From: Podochytrium sp. JEL0797
Lineage: Eukaryota > Chytridiomycota > Chytridiomycetes > Chytridiales > Chytriomycetaceae
Direction: 5' to 3'
Assembly (NCBI GenBank): GCA_027596195.1
Contig: JADGJG010000404.1
Span: 1 to 20,888 of the forward strand
Length of the DNA stretch: 20,888 nucleotides
The notes beneath the pieces were generated by a model. The model was not told where the DNA came from. It was given only the letters and a program-made list of their open reading frames with translations, and made no database searches. The position numbers and the translations under genes are program-made. Shown piece after piece: positions 7,027 to 16,362 of the stretch (its first letter is position 1; every line of letters begins with the position of its first letter).

Positions 7027-8079
7027 ATGGAAGTCTTCACGCCAACCGACATTCTCTTTTGCGTCCCTGACCACCCCACGGACCGCGACGAAGCCGATAT
7101 CGATCTGACCAAGAGCTACGAAGTCGAGGCCATCTTGGGTCAATGCTGGGCGAAGGTGAGGCGGTAGCCAAGCTGATCAAAAAAGATCTAAACTCCTCTC
7201 TCGCCCCCTCGCACTGCCATACAGAGGGACCATAAGTGGTATTATTGGGTCAAGTGGGAAGGGTATACGAATCGATGGAACGAATGGGTGTGCGAGGATA
7301 ACTTCAACGTAAGTGTGCCATTAATCAAGCGAAACTGAAACAACGAATGAACAACGATACCAAACCCCCAGCAAGACGGCGATGAACTCAACGAATACAA
7401 ACGCAAAGTCGAAGCTCGTCGTCTCGAAACCCGGCCGCCCAAACGACGACTTTCCTCCACCTCCACCCCCTTGACAACCACTCCCGTTTCAGAACCCTCC
7501 AGCATGCACCCATACCTCAACCGCGAACCTTCTGCCTCGTCCACGAGCTCATACTCGCGTAGAGCCACCAACCACCCCATTTCGCCCGAACCCGCCACAT
7601 TCTCTCCCCCCCCGCCCGCACGCAAATTAATGCGACTCAAACGCATGACCGTGTCCGAAAAGTGCTTGCAAGACTCACTTCCCGTCGTGTTTGAACACGT
7701 GGATCCCGACGAACAACGCCGCGACGTGCCTGCATGGTCTGAAGGTTCGAAATTCGTTGCCCCCGCCCACCCACCCACCCTACTCAAATCAAGACTGACA
7801 CCCCCCTCACCCCACCTAGAACACCTCATACCCAACCACATTGCAACCCTCACCGCCTGGGATACACACATCCACGCGATTGCGAGCGTCGATAACCGCC
7901 CGGACCCAACAAACCCGCGCAACTTCAAGGTCAAGGTCGTGTGGAACGAAGGAGTTTTGGTGGAAGGCGCGGGGAGAAATGGGAGGCGGACGTATTTGCC
8001 GATGGGGATTGTGAGAGAGAAAGCCAAAGACCGGTTGATCGATTACTTTTTTGAGCGGATTCGGTTTGCGAAGGTGTGA
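7027..8079 (+). CDS. HP1-like chromodomain/chromoshadow protein, copy 1
   Basis: Model: exons 7027-7155, 7225-7308 and 7372-8079, 306 residues. The chromodomain runs from about 31 to 71 (YEVEAIL...WYYWVKWEGYTNRWNEWV); the three aromatic cage positions that hold methylated lysine in HP1 (Y31, W54, Y57) are present. A Ser/Pro/Arg-rich hinge follows (PPKRRLSS). The C-terminal end resembles a chromoshadow domain: WDTHIHAIASVDN, FKVKVVWNEGVLV and a final helix REKAKDRLIDYFFERIRF, which in HP1 forms the dimer. The likely role is binding H3K9-methylated chromatin. All junctions are GT-AG, phase 0. Part of the hinge (7745-7819, 75 nt, GT...CTAG with CTGAC before a C-rich tract) could be another in-frame intron; removing it loses 25 residues. 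A second, diverged copy lies on the minus strand at 11605. Confidence 0.8.
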
Positions 8080-8438
8080 TTGTATAAAGTTTGTGAGTTT
8101 GGTTGGAGTTGGGGAGTGGCATATCTCATTTTTGCTTGTTCTTTACCAAATTTTTATAAAAACTGCTTTTATCTAAACGTCTTTTAACGGGAATAGTTCC
8201 TTCGGCTTGTAAGAAAAGACTGGTCGCTTTTTTTTATGAGAAGAATCGGAAAAATTATATATATATATTTCTATAAAAGAAAGAAAGTAAAAAAAAAAGC
8301 TCTGAAAAAATTAGAAATTATTTGCCCACAGAGAATCCAAGAATATTTTTTAATTTTTTCCCTGCATATCCGATTGGTATTTATGGCTAGTTTCATTCAA
8401 TGTACTGTACTTATTTATTATTTAAAATTAAAATGACA
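8080..8438. other. AT-rich convergent intergenic region
   Basis: Lies between the 3' ends of the HP1-like gene and the RING-CH gene. Very AT-rich, with a short TA run near 8256-8268 and poly-A/T tracts; probably two overlapping 3' UTR regions. No gene is seen. Confidence 0.5.
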
Positions 8439-9317
8439 TCACGACGAGCACCCAACAATCTTTCTCTTCATTCTCCCCGCGGCATGAACCCAAATCATAT
8501 AACAAGTCTCCGCCGCAAACCACCAACTCACAAACAAAATCACAGCACTAAACGCAACCGTGTCCACTTTTACCCGAACCCCGCCTGTACCCTCGTCCCC
8601 CACATTAATCACTAACCGACTCGATCCCCAATGTTCTCTCATGATGGACACAGAGCACCACGTGATGATGATCATACAAACTAACATGATGAGAAACGCT
8701 GTGCGCAAATGTGTGTCCGTGAGGATAATGTAAAATCGCGAGATCTCAGTTTCTTGTACATTGTAAGGGTCACTGCACCGTGTGCATTTGAAGATCCGTT
8801 TGGCTTCGACCGTGTTAGAGGCTCGGACTGCCGCCGGACTTGCGACGAGATTCGTCGGTGGGAACACGAACCCACTATCTGTGTCGAACATGAACTCTTG
8901 CTGCGCATCCGGTAGTGCGATCCCTGCTTCCAAATCGGCGATCCTTTGGTCTGCAACATCAGCCGTATCGGGTCGTGGTGTGTCTATTTCTGGAATGTCC
9001 GAGCTTGGCGGCAGCGCCGACAAGTAACTGTCAACGCAGCTTTGATGAATCCATTGCAAATCGGGGTCCTTGCATCCTCGGCACACACGGATGAGCGGGT
9101 CTTGTGGGGTTTCGGCGGTTTCCCAGCAACACCAGCATCGGCCTTTGGTGGGGTCGACGGTGGCTTGGTCTTGTGGCGCGGCGGGGGGGATTGCGGCGAG
9201 GAGATTGGCTTGTTCGAGGCTGGAAACGTCGCTGTTTTTGCGGCGCATGAGGTATCCGGCGGGCATGCCCTTGGACGGGCCGGGGAGAATGTGCTGGAGG
9301 AATCGCACGAGATGCAT
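8439..9317 (-). CDS. RING-CH (MARCH-type) membrane E3 ubiquitin ligase
   Basis: Single exon, 292 residues, ATG at 9317. A C4HC3 RING-CH finger can be read: C61-x2-C64, C79-x2-C82, H91-x2-C94 and C178-x2-C181. The segments RCWCCWE, WIHQSCVDSYL and FKCTRCSDPY match the family pattern, in which Trp-Ile/Val-His-Gln-x-Cys is typical. The gap between C94 and C178 is 83 residues; in most family members it is about 10 to 20, so this is an unusual insertion, Pro/Asp-rich and probably disordered. Two hydrophobic helices follow (about 205-225 and 252-276), as in two-TM MARCH proteins of mitochondrial outer or endomembranes, and a basic end (RMKRK). Expected activity is ubiquitin transfer to membrane proteins. 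It is divergently oriented from the CK2 beta gene. Confidence 0.8.
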   Translation of the reverse strand: MHLVRFLQHILPGPSKGMPAGYLMRRKNSDVSSLEQANLLAAIPPAAPQDQATVDPTKGRCWCCWETAETPQDPLIRVCRGCKDPDLQWIHQSCVDSYLSALPPSSDIPEIDTPRPDTADVADQRIADLEAGIALPDAQQEFMFDTDSGFVFPPTNLVASPAAVRASNTVEAKRIFKCTRCSDPYNVQETEISRFYIILTDTHLRTAFLIMLVCMIIITWCSVSIMREHWGSSRLVINVGDEGTGGVRVKVDTVAFSAVILFVSWWFAAETCYMIWVHAAGRMKRKIVGCSS

Positions 9318-9488
9318 TTTGCAGCTTTTTGTTTGGTTGTCTATTTTCGGTTCAGTTCCAAAAATATAATAAAAAATTGTTGTAATCTCGAGTTCAAAAT
9401 CTCATTTCACAACTTGTTTCTCATTTCTAAGCCACATTCAACTTCTATTTCGTGACAGTATTATGTGTCTCGTATTATCGCTTTAATC

Positions 9489-9511
9489 GTCGTAGATTTT
9501 GTCGTAGATTT
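9489..9511. repeat. 11-bp direct repeat GTCGTAGATTT x2
   Basis: GTCGTAGATTT at 9489-9499 and 9501-9511, one base apart. It could be a factor site pair or slippage. Confidence 0.5.
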
Positions 9512-9546
9512 AACTCCACTCAGTCCTTTTCTCCAACCTTATTTCA

Positions 9547-9579
9547 AATCGCCCAGGAATCGCCCAGGAGTCGCCTCCT
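9547..9579. repeat. 11-bp tandem repeat AATCGCCCAGG, about 2.5 copies
   Basis: AATCGCCCAGG at 9547-9557 and 9558-9568, followed by a partial, mutated third copy AGTCGCC. Confidence 0.6.
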
Positions 9580-9803
9580 TTTTAAAGCGAAGGTAGCATA
9601 ATCGGAACAGCTTTATACTCACGTTTTTATAATATTTCTCGACCCGTTCTTCCTTTAAAATCCCCGAGGAGGGAGAATGGTTGGGAGCAAAACCCCCTCA
9701 TAATATCTCGAAGTATGGAACTGTTCCCATCACTGCGTGTCTCCATCATCCTCTTCCTGGCTCGTTATTCATTCCAAAGGGCTCCCAACAAATCTCCCTT
9801 CTC

Positions 9804-9925
9804 TTACTTCGTCGAGACGCGGTTTCTTTACTTTCATATTTTAAATGATGTACTATCCTTAATATAACTAGACGTTTGTATTTTCCACCAAACATACCCC
9901 TTCATATTACTTCGAGACGCGGTTT
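9804..9925. repeat. Dispersed direct repeat around GAGACGCGGTTT
   Basis: TTACTTCG(TCG)AGACGCGGTTT occurs at 9804-9824 (with the extra TCG) and at 9907-9925, the second about 35 bp before the CK2 beta ATG. TTCATATT lies close to both copies. The second copy's position suggests a promoter element of CK2 beta. Confidence 0.45.
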
Positions 9926-9958
9926 TCATTCCCCTTCCTCATAAAAAATACAGGGAAA

Positions 9959-11287
9959 ATGGCGCCGGTACCCCGTGGCCTCTCACCACCCGCCAAGGCC
10001 TTGGACATGCTCGCGCAGGCGGCCTCCCTCTCTCCCCTCCCGACACCTAAGGCAGCCACAAACACTGCCTCGGCGCACCGCACCCACGCAGGCCACCAGC
10101 AACAGCAGCAGTACTCGTCGAACTACCGCTCCACCTCCGCGGCTGCACCTGCAACAACCTCGTCCAAGGGAGATCTCTTTGGCGGGATGGGACTTAGTGG
10201 CGATGTGGGCGAGAGCGATGACGATGAGGAGGAGGAGGATGAGGACGATGGCTTCATCGAGGGTGTGTTTGCTGCTCAGTCATTGGCGTCTCTGACGCAT
10301 CAATTACAGACTCGTCAAGCGCAGGAAGCTCAGGCGAATCCTCCGCAGTCTCGTGGATCTACTGGTACTGCTCGCTGCCAGGTAACCACCCACTTTGGAC
10401 TCCAGAGGGGAGTCGAAAAAAATAACAAAAACACCTCCAGGCCACGAATTCTTTATCGAAGTGCCCGAAGACTTTATCAAGGATGATTTCAATCTCACGG
10501 GTCTCAACACCCTCGTGCTGCTGTACAATGAAGCCCTCGACATGATCCTCGATCTCGAACTCGAACCTCAACCAACCCCAGCCCAGCTGTCATTGATCGA
10601 ATCGAGTGCCGAAATGCTGTACGGATTGATTCACCAGCGCTTCTTGCTGACAAAGGGCGGACTGGGGGTTATGGCGGACCGGCTCGCTGAGGCCGAGTTT
10701 GGCGCGTGTCCCAGAGAAGGGTGTGGCGGTGCTCCTGTGCTGCCGTGTGGGAGGACGGATCAACCGAGTGTGGATACAGTCAAAATGTTTTGCGTGCGTT
10801 GCTGCGATTTGTATCACCCGAGAGAGGTTTGTCTCTTTTTGCTTGTTTTTTTTTGGCATTTCTCTGATATCGGGGTCACCTCAATTCCTTTACGATTCAG
10901 GCCAAATTCCAAAATATCGACGGCGCCTTTTTTGGAACCACCTTCCCCCACCTCCTTTACAACACGTACCCGCAACTCACTCCGCCCGTAATCTCCCCAC
11001 CACGTTCATCAACCGTCGCACAACAACAGCAACAACAACAGCAGGATCAGGACGAAATCCAACCCACGCAGTTGGCGCGTCTGTCAAATTACCGTGTGTA
11101 CGTGCCGCGAATTTTTGGCTTCAAACTCAGCGAGCGAGCCGTCACGGGCCCGCGGATGGGGTGGCTGCGGTGGAAGGAGGGCGTTGATTGTGGCGCGGGG
11201 CCGGGAATTGTGGCCAAGAGTATGGAGGTTGGGGTTGAGAAGGGGGAGGATGAGAATATGGAGGAGGACATTTTTGGCGATGATTGA
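9959..11287 (+). CDS. CKB1: Casein kinase II regulatory (beta) subunit
   Basis: Model: exons 9959-10262, 10310-10381, 10441-10826 and 10901-11287, 382 residues. The CK2 beta core is clear: WIYWYCSLPGHEFFIEVPED (117-136), DDFNLTGLN, ALDMILDLE, AEMLYGLIHQRF, the zinc site C215-x4-C220 and C243-x2-C246, then DGAFFGTTFPHLLYNTYP and VPRIFGFKL. In cells it dimerises through the zinc site and tethers two CK2 alpha kinases. Intron 1 is only 47 nt and is inferred because the acidic N-terminus and the core lie in different frames; CTGAC and TTACAG support it. Introns 2 and 3 are 59 and 74 nt. The roughly 116-residue N-terminus, Gln-rich and then strongly acidic (DDDEEEEDEDD), is far longer than in animal CK2 beta (about 215 residues in all). 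A poly-Gln stretch interrupts the core before VPRIFG. Which fungal paralog it is cannot be said. Confidence 0.88.
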
Positions 11288-11604
11288 TGGCAAAGAAACG
11301 AGGGGCAGTTTGTGTTTTTACGTGTGCTTGGAGGGGGGATTTAATCTTCTGAAGATACTATTTGAGCCGAACCGAACCATTAACGAAAGTTGCTCTTGAA
11401 GAACTCGCTCATGTACAAATTCTTTTAACTCTGAGGAATTGTGAACCGGGAATTTAACCACGATTTCGCATGTCGAATGACTTTTACAAAACGCGTTTTC
11501 GGATGTGATTCATGTGGCCGCTGCTTGATTTCAATCGTTGCCTTGGGGGCGAATTTTATACAACTTTATTTGACGCGCAAATAAGCAAAGGGGAAAGAGG
11601 GAAT
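11288..11604. other. Convergent intergenic region (CK2 beta / HP1-like copy 2)
   Basis: 317 bp between two converging genes, AT-rich, with no ORF or repeat of note. Confidence 0.5.
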
Positions 11605-12753
11605 TCACTTCTTGGGGACCAACTGGCTGTGGTCAAAAAAGTAATCAATCAACTGGCATTGGAAGTGTTCGTTCAATAATTCCCCCCAAAATTACCCTCT
11701 CAAAAAACCAAAAAATATACCCGATCCTTGGCCTTTTGACGCACAATCCCAGCCGGCAAGTAAGTACGAGTTCCATAAACGAGAACCCCGACCTTCCACA
11801 ATACTCCGACGCGAAACTTGTTTTCATCCGTGTTGCCGCGGTTCGTTTGGTTATCGATTGTGCAAATTCGTGTGATGTGGGTGTCCCAGCTCGGTTTTGC
11901 CGCGATTTGTCTTGGAATCAAATGAGCTGTGTGTGATGTTGGATTCCGTTTTAGCATTTTCGCATAGAGAAGCGTGCAGCCTGCATTACCTTGGTTCCAT
12001 TCTTCCACCGAAATTCCAGCTTCCGACTCAACCAGAGTCCCGTTCCGTTCCTCCAACGTGCCCGCCAACGCAGTGTTTGATTTCCCTTCGTCGAATCCAC
12101 CGGAATTCGATCCAGACACCGACAGTTCGACCTTGGACTTCTTTCTCGACACAACAAGAGATGATTCAACCCGCCTCGTTGTCGAATTGTTCGGGTTCGA
12201 TGGCATCGGTTTCGACGCGGAAGCAGACGAATTTTCGACAGGAACGAGTGGATTCACTGCATTAGCTGGGGAATAGGAAGATGCTCGAGAAGGGGGTGTG
12301 GAGTCTTCGGCATCGTCGAGGGAGCACAGGGATTGGCTCGGCGACGGTTGTCTCGCGGCCATTAAGCGCTTTTGGTATGTTTGCACGAGATGGCTGTCCT
12401 CCTGGGTGAGTGGTGTGAGAAAAGAGAGAGAGAGGGCGTGGGAAGGGAGCTGAGAATTCACACGAAAACGCACCTTCAGTTCCACATCGACAGAACAGAC
12501 CCATCTGTTGCACTCGTTTGTGAAGCCTTCGTATTTGACGTAATATTGAGTTTCGTGGTGTTTCTAATTATGGATGTTGGTGACAGATTCAAAATAAAAG
12601 CCCCCCTTCCCCTGTCCGGACCTTGTTGTGCGAATGTGCGAGGATGGCCTCAATGGGATATTCGATGGCCGGGTCGTACTCGGCTTTGCTCTTGTCTCCG
12701 GGTTTGTTGGGCGCTTGCAACGGCGGATGAGCGGGTGTGAAGGTGTTGGACAT
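11605..12753 (-). CDS. HP1-like chromodomain/chromoshadow protein, copy 2
   Basis: Model on the minus strand: exons 12753-12622, 12563-12474, 12401-11721 and 11652-11605, 316 residues. All three introns (58, 72, 68 nt) fall in phase 0; the two interrupting the chromodomain region match those of the plus-strand paralog. The chromodomain reads YPIEAIL...KHHETQYYVKYEGFTNECNRWV; compared with HP1 the second and third cage positions are Tyr and Phe instead of Trp and Tyr. The hinge is long and Ser-rich with KKSK. The chromoshadow-like end is WDTHITRICTIDN, FRVGVLWKVGVLV, AGIVRQKAKDR and, after the last intron, LIDYFFDHSQLVPKK, differing from copy 1 after DYFF. The first intron starts GTCCGG, a weak donor. 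An in-frame ATG at 12912 would add 53 residues. Likely a diverged heterochromatin reader. Confidence 0.78.
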
Positions 12754-12854
12754 GCGCACAAAGCTTGGCTTTTCGCTTGTTTTGTTTTCGAAGAATTTAT
12801 TTTTTTCAAAATATGCCCTGTTTGGCTTGTTCAATTTACCCCCAAACGCGGGAA

Positions 12855-13026
12855 GAGGAGCCTTGATCTTCTTATTGACGAGTGTTGGCAGTTGGGGAAT
12901 GGGTGGCGACATGACTGATTCGCGAAAACGCGCTCAACGATGTTGTGAGGAGCCTTGAGCTGTTTGGTGAGGAGGGTCGAAAGCTGGGGAACGGGTGGTA
13001 ACACGACTGAATCCCGAAAACGCGCT
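12855..13026. repeat. 92-bp diverged tandem duplication
   Basis: Two units offset by 92 bp: GAGGAGCCTTGA at 12855 and 12947, CGAAAACGCGCT at 12923 and 13015. On the minus strand both can be read as a similar peptide (SVVLPPVPQLSTLLTKQLKAP in the upstream unit, SVMSPPIPQLPTLVNKKIKAP in the other), but in different frames because 92 is not a multiple of three. The unit nearer the HP1-like gene lies within its possible 5' extension from ATG 12912. Confidence 0.7.
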
Positions 13027-13850
13027 ACTGGTGCACCCAAGAAAAATATCTCAGCATATTTTCTGAAAAAGAAGTTGTAGAAGTTCCCTCAGAATCCGCG
13101 GCGACTTCTGGAAACACCATAAACCGCGAGGACCGTCTCTGTCGGGATACATTGACAACAGTATGTTAGAACGCGCTATTCGACGCGAAAAATTCCCCAA
13201 TCTCTCCCATTTCTTGTCCTCCCCCAACGCAATGCAGTTAATAATCATTGTGCATAGTTTGCCCGGAATTGGTGAGCTCCAGTGACCAGTTGGGCAGCAT
13301 CTGAGAATGTCAGATGTCATCCAATTGGGAGGCCAATCGTGATGAGCAGTTCACTGATGCCGAACTCGATGGAGGGTTTGGTTTGCGCGGGTGGCAAGGT
13401 GAGAGAGAATTTATTTATCGTAGTTTGAAAATTTTGATCCGGATCACGGTGGCAGTCGGTTTTGGAGGCGGCAATGGGCCTTGTACAGTCACTGTGTATG
13501 GGCAAAACAAAACGTGATGTCACTTGAAAATGGGGGTTGCGGAAGGCGCAGGATAATAATTTTTTGATTAGTAATCATGTCGAACGCACATGCGCGAGGT
13601 TAAATTGAAAACGGATTTGGAAAAGAGGGAACAAAGTCGTCGCAGTCGTACTGTTATTCTCACGGAATAAGTGGATGGAGGACAGAGGGTGGGATCAATC
13701 TCTCATTTTTTGTGTCTTTCCCGATTGCACGCCGATGAGTCTTTTTTTTTTAATCTCTCGGCTTTGAAAAAATCATTCCGGCAGATTCTGACCAGCCGGA
13801 GAAAAGACTTCAAAAAGAGCCTTCACCACTCCTCCTCACCCGAACCAATT
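12913..13850. other. Long gene-poor region upstream of HP1-like copy 2 and the cystatin
   Basis: About 940 bp between two divergent genes. It holds most of the 92-bp duplication and two small ORFs of about 67-89 codons on opposite strands (13051-13320 minus, 13314-13517 plus) with no recognisable domain. Sequence upstream of 13851 probably carries the cystatin promoter. No transposon ends or RNA gene were recognised. Confidence 0.45.
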
Positions 13851-14418
13851 ATGTCTAGTGTTTCGCACAATTCGATGGGCCCTGTCCACGTCCCAAACGG
13901 TATGTCATGAGGGTGCGCTGGCTTGCTGCCGCAAACATGCTAGAGACACTAACCCACCGGTACAGCCCGCGAAATCGCTGTCCTTTCGACTCGCGAGGTC
14001 AAACACGCGGCCATCAAGACCCTGCACAAGAAGCAACGTGAATCCAAGATTCACCACTTTACCGATGAGAACTTGAGTAAGTTGAAACCCTCCCAAATCC
14101 TTGGGGGGTGTGGTGCCTCGGGGAAACGATCATCTCCCCAGAAGTGTTCCGTTCGCTGATTTGCTTTGCGTTTTGCCAGACGATCACGTCGAATCGTGGA
14201 AGGTAGTGCACGTCGCAGAGGAGAAAGTGGCCTTTGGTATCAACTACTTTGCCAAGGTCTGCATTGGAGGCAACAAGCACATCCACATCCGCATTCACGA
14301 GAGTGTTGGAACCAACCCTAAAGTGTGGGATTTCTATTCCATGCATGAGACCATCAAGAAAAACGTGGCTGATTACATTTGGGAGTTGCACGAGCCACTC
14401 GAGTACTTCAACTACTAA
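13851..14418 (+). CDS. Stefin-like cystatin (putative cysteine protease inhibitor)
   Basis: Model: exons 13851-13899, 13966-14076 and 14180-14418, 132 residues; both introns (66 and 103 nt) have GTATGT/GTAAGT donors and phase 1. The strongest match is EEKVAFGINYFAKVCIGGNK followed by HIHIRIHES, close to the stefin segment that carries the QVVAG hairpin and continues TNYFIKV and HLRVF. Here Gln is replaced by Lys and the motif is KVAFG (69-73). Upstream, AREIAVLSTREVKHAAIKTL fits the N-terminal helix of the fold. The C-terminus (WELHEPLEYFNY) is longer than in stefins, where it ends ELTYF. There is no signal peptide, as expected for intracellular stefins. Loss of Gln may weaken papain inhibition. 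A TAAATAAA signal overlaps the stop. Family call is by motif only. Confidence 0.65.
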
Positions 14419-14656
14419 ATAAACATCAGCGAAATATAATTAAGTGGAAGAATAATGAAATTGGAATGAAATGAACTTTTTTTCGTAAATTTTCTTATGG
14501 TGTGTCTCTCTCGACCTCTGCATCCAAATCAACACACTTCCATCCTCTGTGGAGAGATTTGAATTGGGGGGCTCGAGGTGGAACGCGAGAATTTTTGCAT
14601 TTGATCCTCAACAGGTGAAAAAGAGAGTTTCATTCGGTGATTATTTGAGTCTTTTT

Positions 14657-16208
14657 TCAGTGTTCCTCCTCATCCTCATCCTCTTCCCACTCCCCTTCCC
14701 CACTGTCAGAATCACCATACCCATCCCCCCCTTCATCATCCGAAAACACATCATCTCTGTCCACCTCCGCATCCAAATCGAACGCGTTTCCATCGTCGTC
14801 CTCAAACTCTTCGTCTTCCTCTTCATCCGCACTGGCGCCGAGAGATTCGAGCTGCTGTTTGAGTGTTTGTTTTGAAGGATCGGCAGTGAGGACTGTGCGG
14901 AGGAGTTTGCATCCGCGGGAGAAGGAGGCGAGGGCGAGGGTGTCGTTGGGGGTGACGGTGCTGAGGAAGAGGTAGGCTTGTCCAGTCTTAAGTCCAAGAA
15001 CAAAAAGCGGTTAAATACGAAACCAGTTGAACGGCGGGGGGCTCGAGAGAGAAAAAAAGGGGGAGTCGGCGGCCCTTACCAATTCTTGATTCGATTCGTT
15101 GCATTCTTTTCCCACCACGTTCGACAGGGATCGCAAGCATTCTTTAAGGTCCTGGGTGGCGCCGCGGTCATCGGATTCAGAACCGGAGGCGCGGAATCGT
15201 GCGAGGTAGTACAAGCAGGATGCTTTTGTGGCGTTCAAAATGTCTTGCGAATCTTGCTCGGGAATGAGGGGAGTGGCGGGGTCGAACGGGGTTGTGAGTA
15301 GACCGAGGGCAAAAGTGAGGATGGAGATTGCGATGGGAGCTGATGGGGAATGGGATTGGACACAAGTTCAGTATACGCGAAGGGTAAACAGGTAAGGCAA
15401 AGAAGAATGCACATTTTTTGTCGGCGTTGCGGATGGCCAGTGCAAAAGAGCGGAGCAGTATCGCGATTTTGACTTTAGTGGTAGTGAATTCGTTTGCGTC
15501 CTTTGCCAGTAGAGTCAGACATTTGATGAAGGCAGCGCGGGCATCGAGCATCAGCGATGCGGTTTCGCGCATGCGCTTTGCGTCGGGAGAGTTTTCGTCA
15601 AATTCTTCGTTTTCGTCGGACGCGTCGTTGTCGTCGTTGTCGTCTTCGTCGTCGTCTTCGAGTTCGGACGCGTTTTCGGACATCAACACGACGTGGTTTG
15701 CGAGGGCCATGCGCTCGACGGCGACGCGGCCCTGTTCGAAGCAAAGCGCAGCGTCGTCTTCGTTGGCGACGACCGACGCGATGCCCAAGGCGACGCGCGC
15801 CAAAAGAAGAGGCAGCCGCGCCGCAGCGCCAAGCTCTGTCGCGAGACGCGCATACGCAAGCACGCTTGCCGCGCTGCACACATAGGCCGCGTGCCACGCG
15901 TCGCCAGAAAGCTGCGCGTCTTCGCCCTCGAGCGCAGCAACGCCCTCCTCGACAAGACGCAGAAACACGGCGCGCGCGTCGTCGGCTGCCTCTGCTTCCT
16001 TGTCATGCGCCACAAGCGACTCCCACCGCGCCTTTTCAGCAAGCGCGAGCGAAAGAATCTCGCTGCCTGTGGAACCAGCGGGGAGCGTGACATCGAGCAC
16101 TCCTGGTGCAAAAGACGTGGGTGCTTCCGTCTTGGCCTTCTTGCTGGATGGTGCTGCTGCAGTGTTGTCGCCAGTCCGTTTCGCGGGTGCCTTCTTGTTG
16201 CCTGCCAT
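14657..16208 (-). CDS. Helical protein with acidic C-terminus, possibly Ett1/Nro1-like
   Basis: Model on the minus strand: exons 16208-15413, 15339-15080 and 14986-14657, 461 residues. The N-terminus has a Lys-rich nuclear-signal-like segment (MAGNKKAPAKR...SSKKAK), then Ala/Leu-rich helices (DAWHAAYVCSAASVLAYARL, FEQGRVAVERMALANHVVL) broken by an acidic stretch. Exon 2 continues as helices (ATKASCLYYLARFRASG) and exon 3 gives TGQAYLFLSTVTPNDTLALA followed by SKQTLKQQLESLG. The last 45 residues are almost all Asp, Glu and Gly. The TPR-like helix pairs, length and basic start are compatible with the Ett1/Nro1 family (translation termination in yeast; Ofd1 regulation in fission yeast), but I could not verify this; a generic TPR protein or histone chaperone is possible. 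Intron 1 is 73 nt; intron 2 (93 nt) uses an AAG acceptor. Exon 1 is notably GC-rich. Confidence 0.65.
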
Positions 16209-16223
16209 TTTGGGTTTTTTTGT

Positions 16224-16238
16224 AAAAAAAAAAAAAAA
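16224..16238. repeat. Homopolymer A15
   Basis: Fifteen A next to a T7 run, just upstream of the start codon of the minus-strand gene at 16208. It is probably a promoter-proximal poly-dA:dT tract, which excludes nucleosomes in fungi. Confidence 0.6.
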
Positions 16239-16362
16239 TACCTCGTGCGTGGAAACCGCGCTGGACATGTTATTCAAAATTCCACTAGAATAATCAACAC
16301 AATCAGAATAAATGAGATTCTTGTGAACTGATAACACTGCTCATTTGCCCAAAGCCCACAAT

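Larger units (their letters stand above)
9318..9958. promoter_or_regulatory. Divergent intergenic region (RING-CH / CK2 beta) with small repeats
   Basis: This 641-bp region separates two divergently transcribed genes and must hold both promoters. It carries several short direct repeats listed separately. No ORF with coding character and no clear TATA box was found. Confidence 0.5.

Noticed and set aside
7027..7371. MRG15-type chromo barrel instead of a chromodomain
   Set aside because: The NRWNEWV segment looks similar, but spacing from the VKWEGY strand to the final helix fits a canonical chromodomain, and a chromoshadow-like domain follows.
7744..7756. GGTTCGAAATT as a tRNA T-loop (B box)
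   Set aside because: No A box, acceptor stem or anticodon arm at suitable distance; it lies inside a coding exon.
7242..8027. 261-codon minus-strand ORF
   Set aside because: Antisense to the HP1-like gene, whose chromodomain and chromoshadow motifs are on the plus strand.
13051..13517. Small ORFs of 89 and 67 codons on opposite strands
   Set aside because: No recognisable domain, no clear start context and no paralog in the window; could be chance or a degraded gene, but not supportable.
15418..16331. Several long plus-strand ORFs (155-212 codons)
   Set aside because: Shadows of the GC-rich first exon of the minus-strand acidic-tailed protein; they are Arg- or Ser-dominated without domains.
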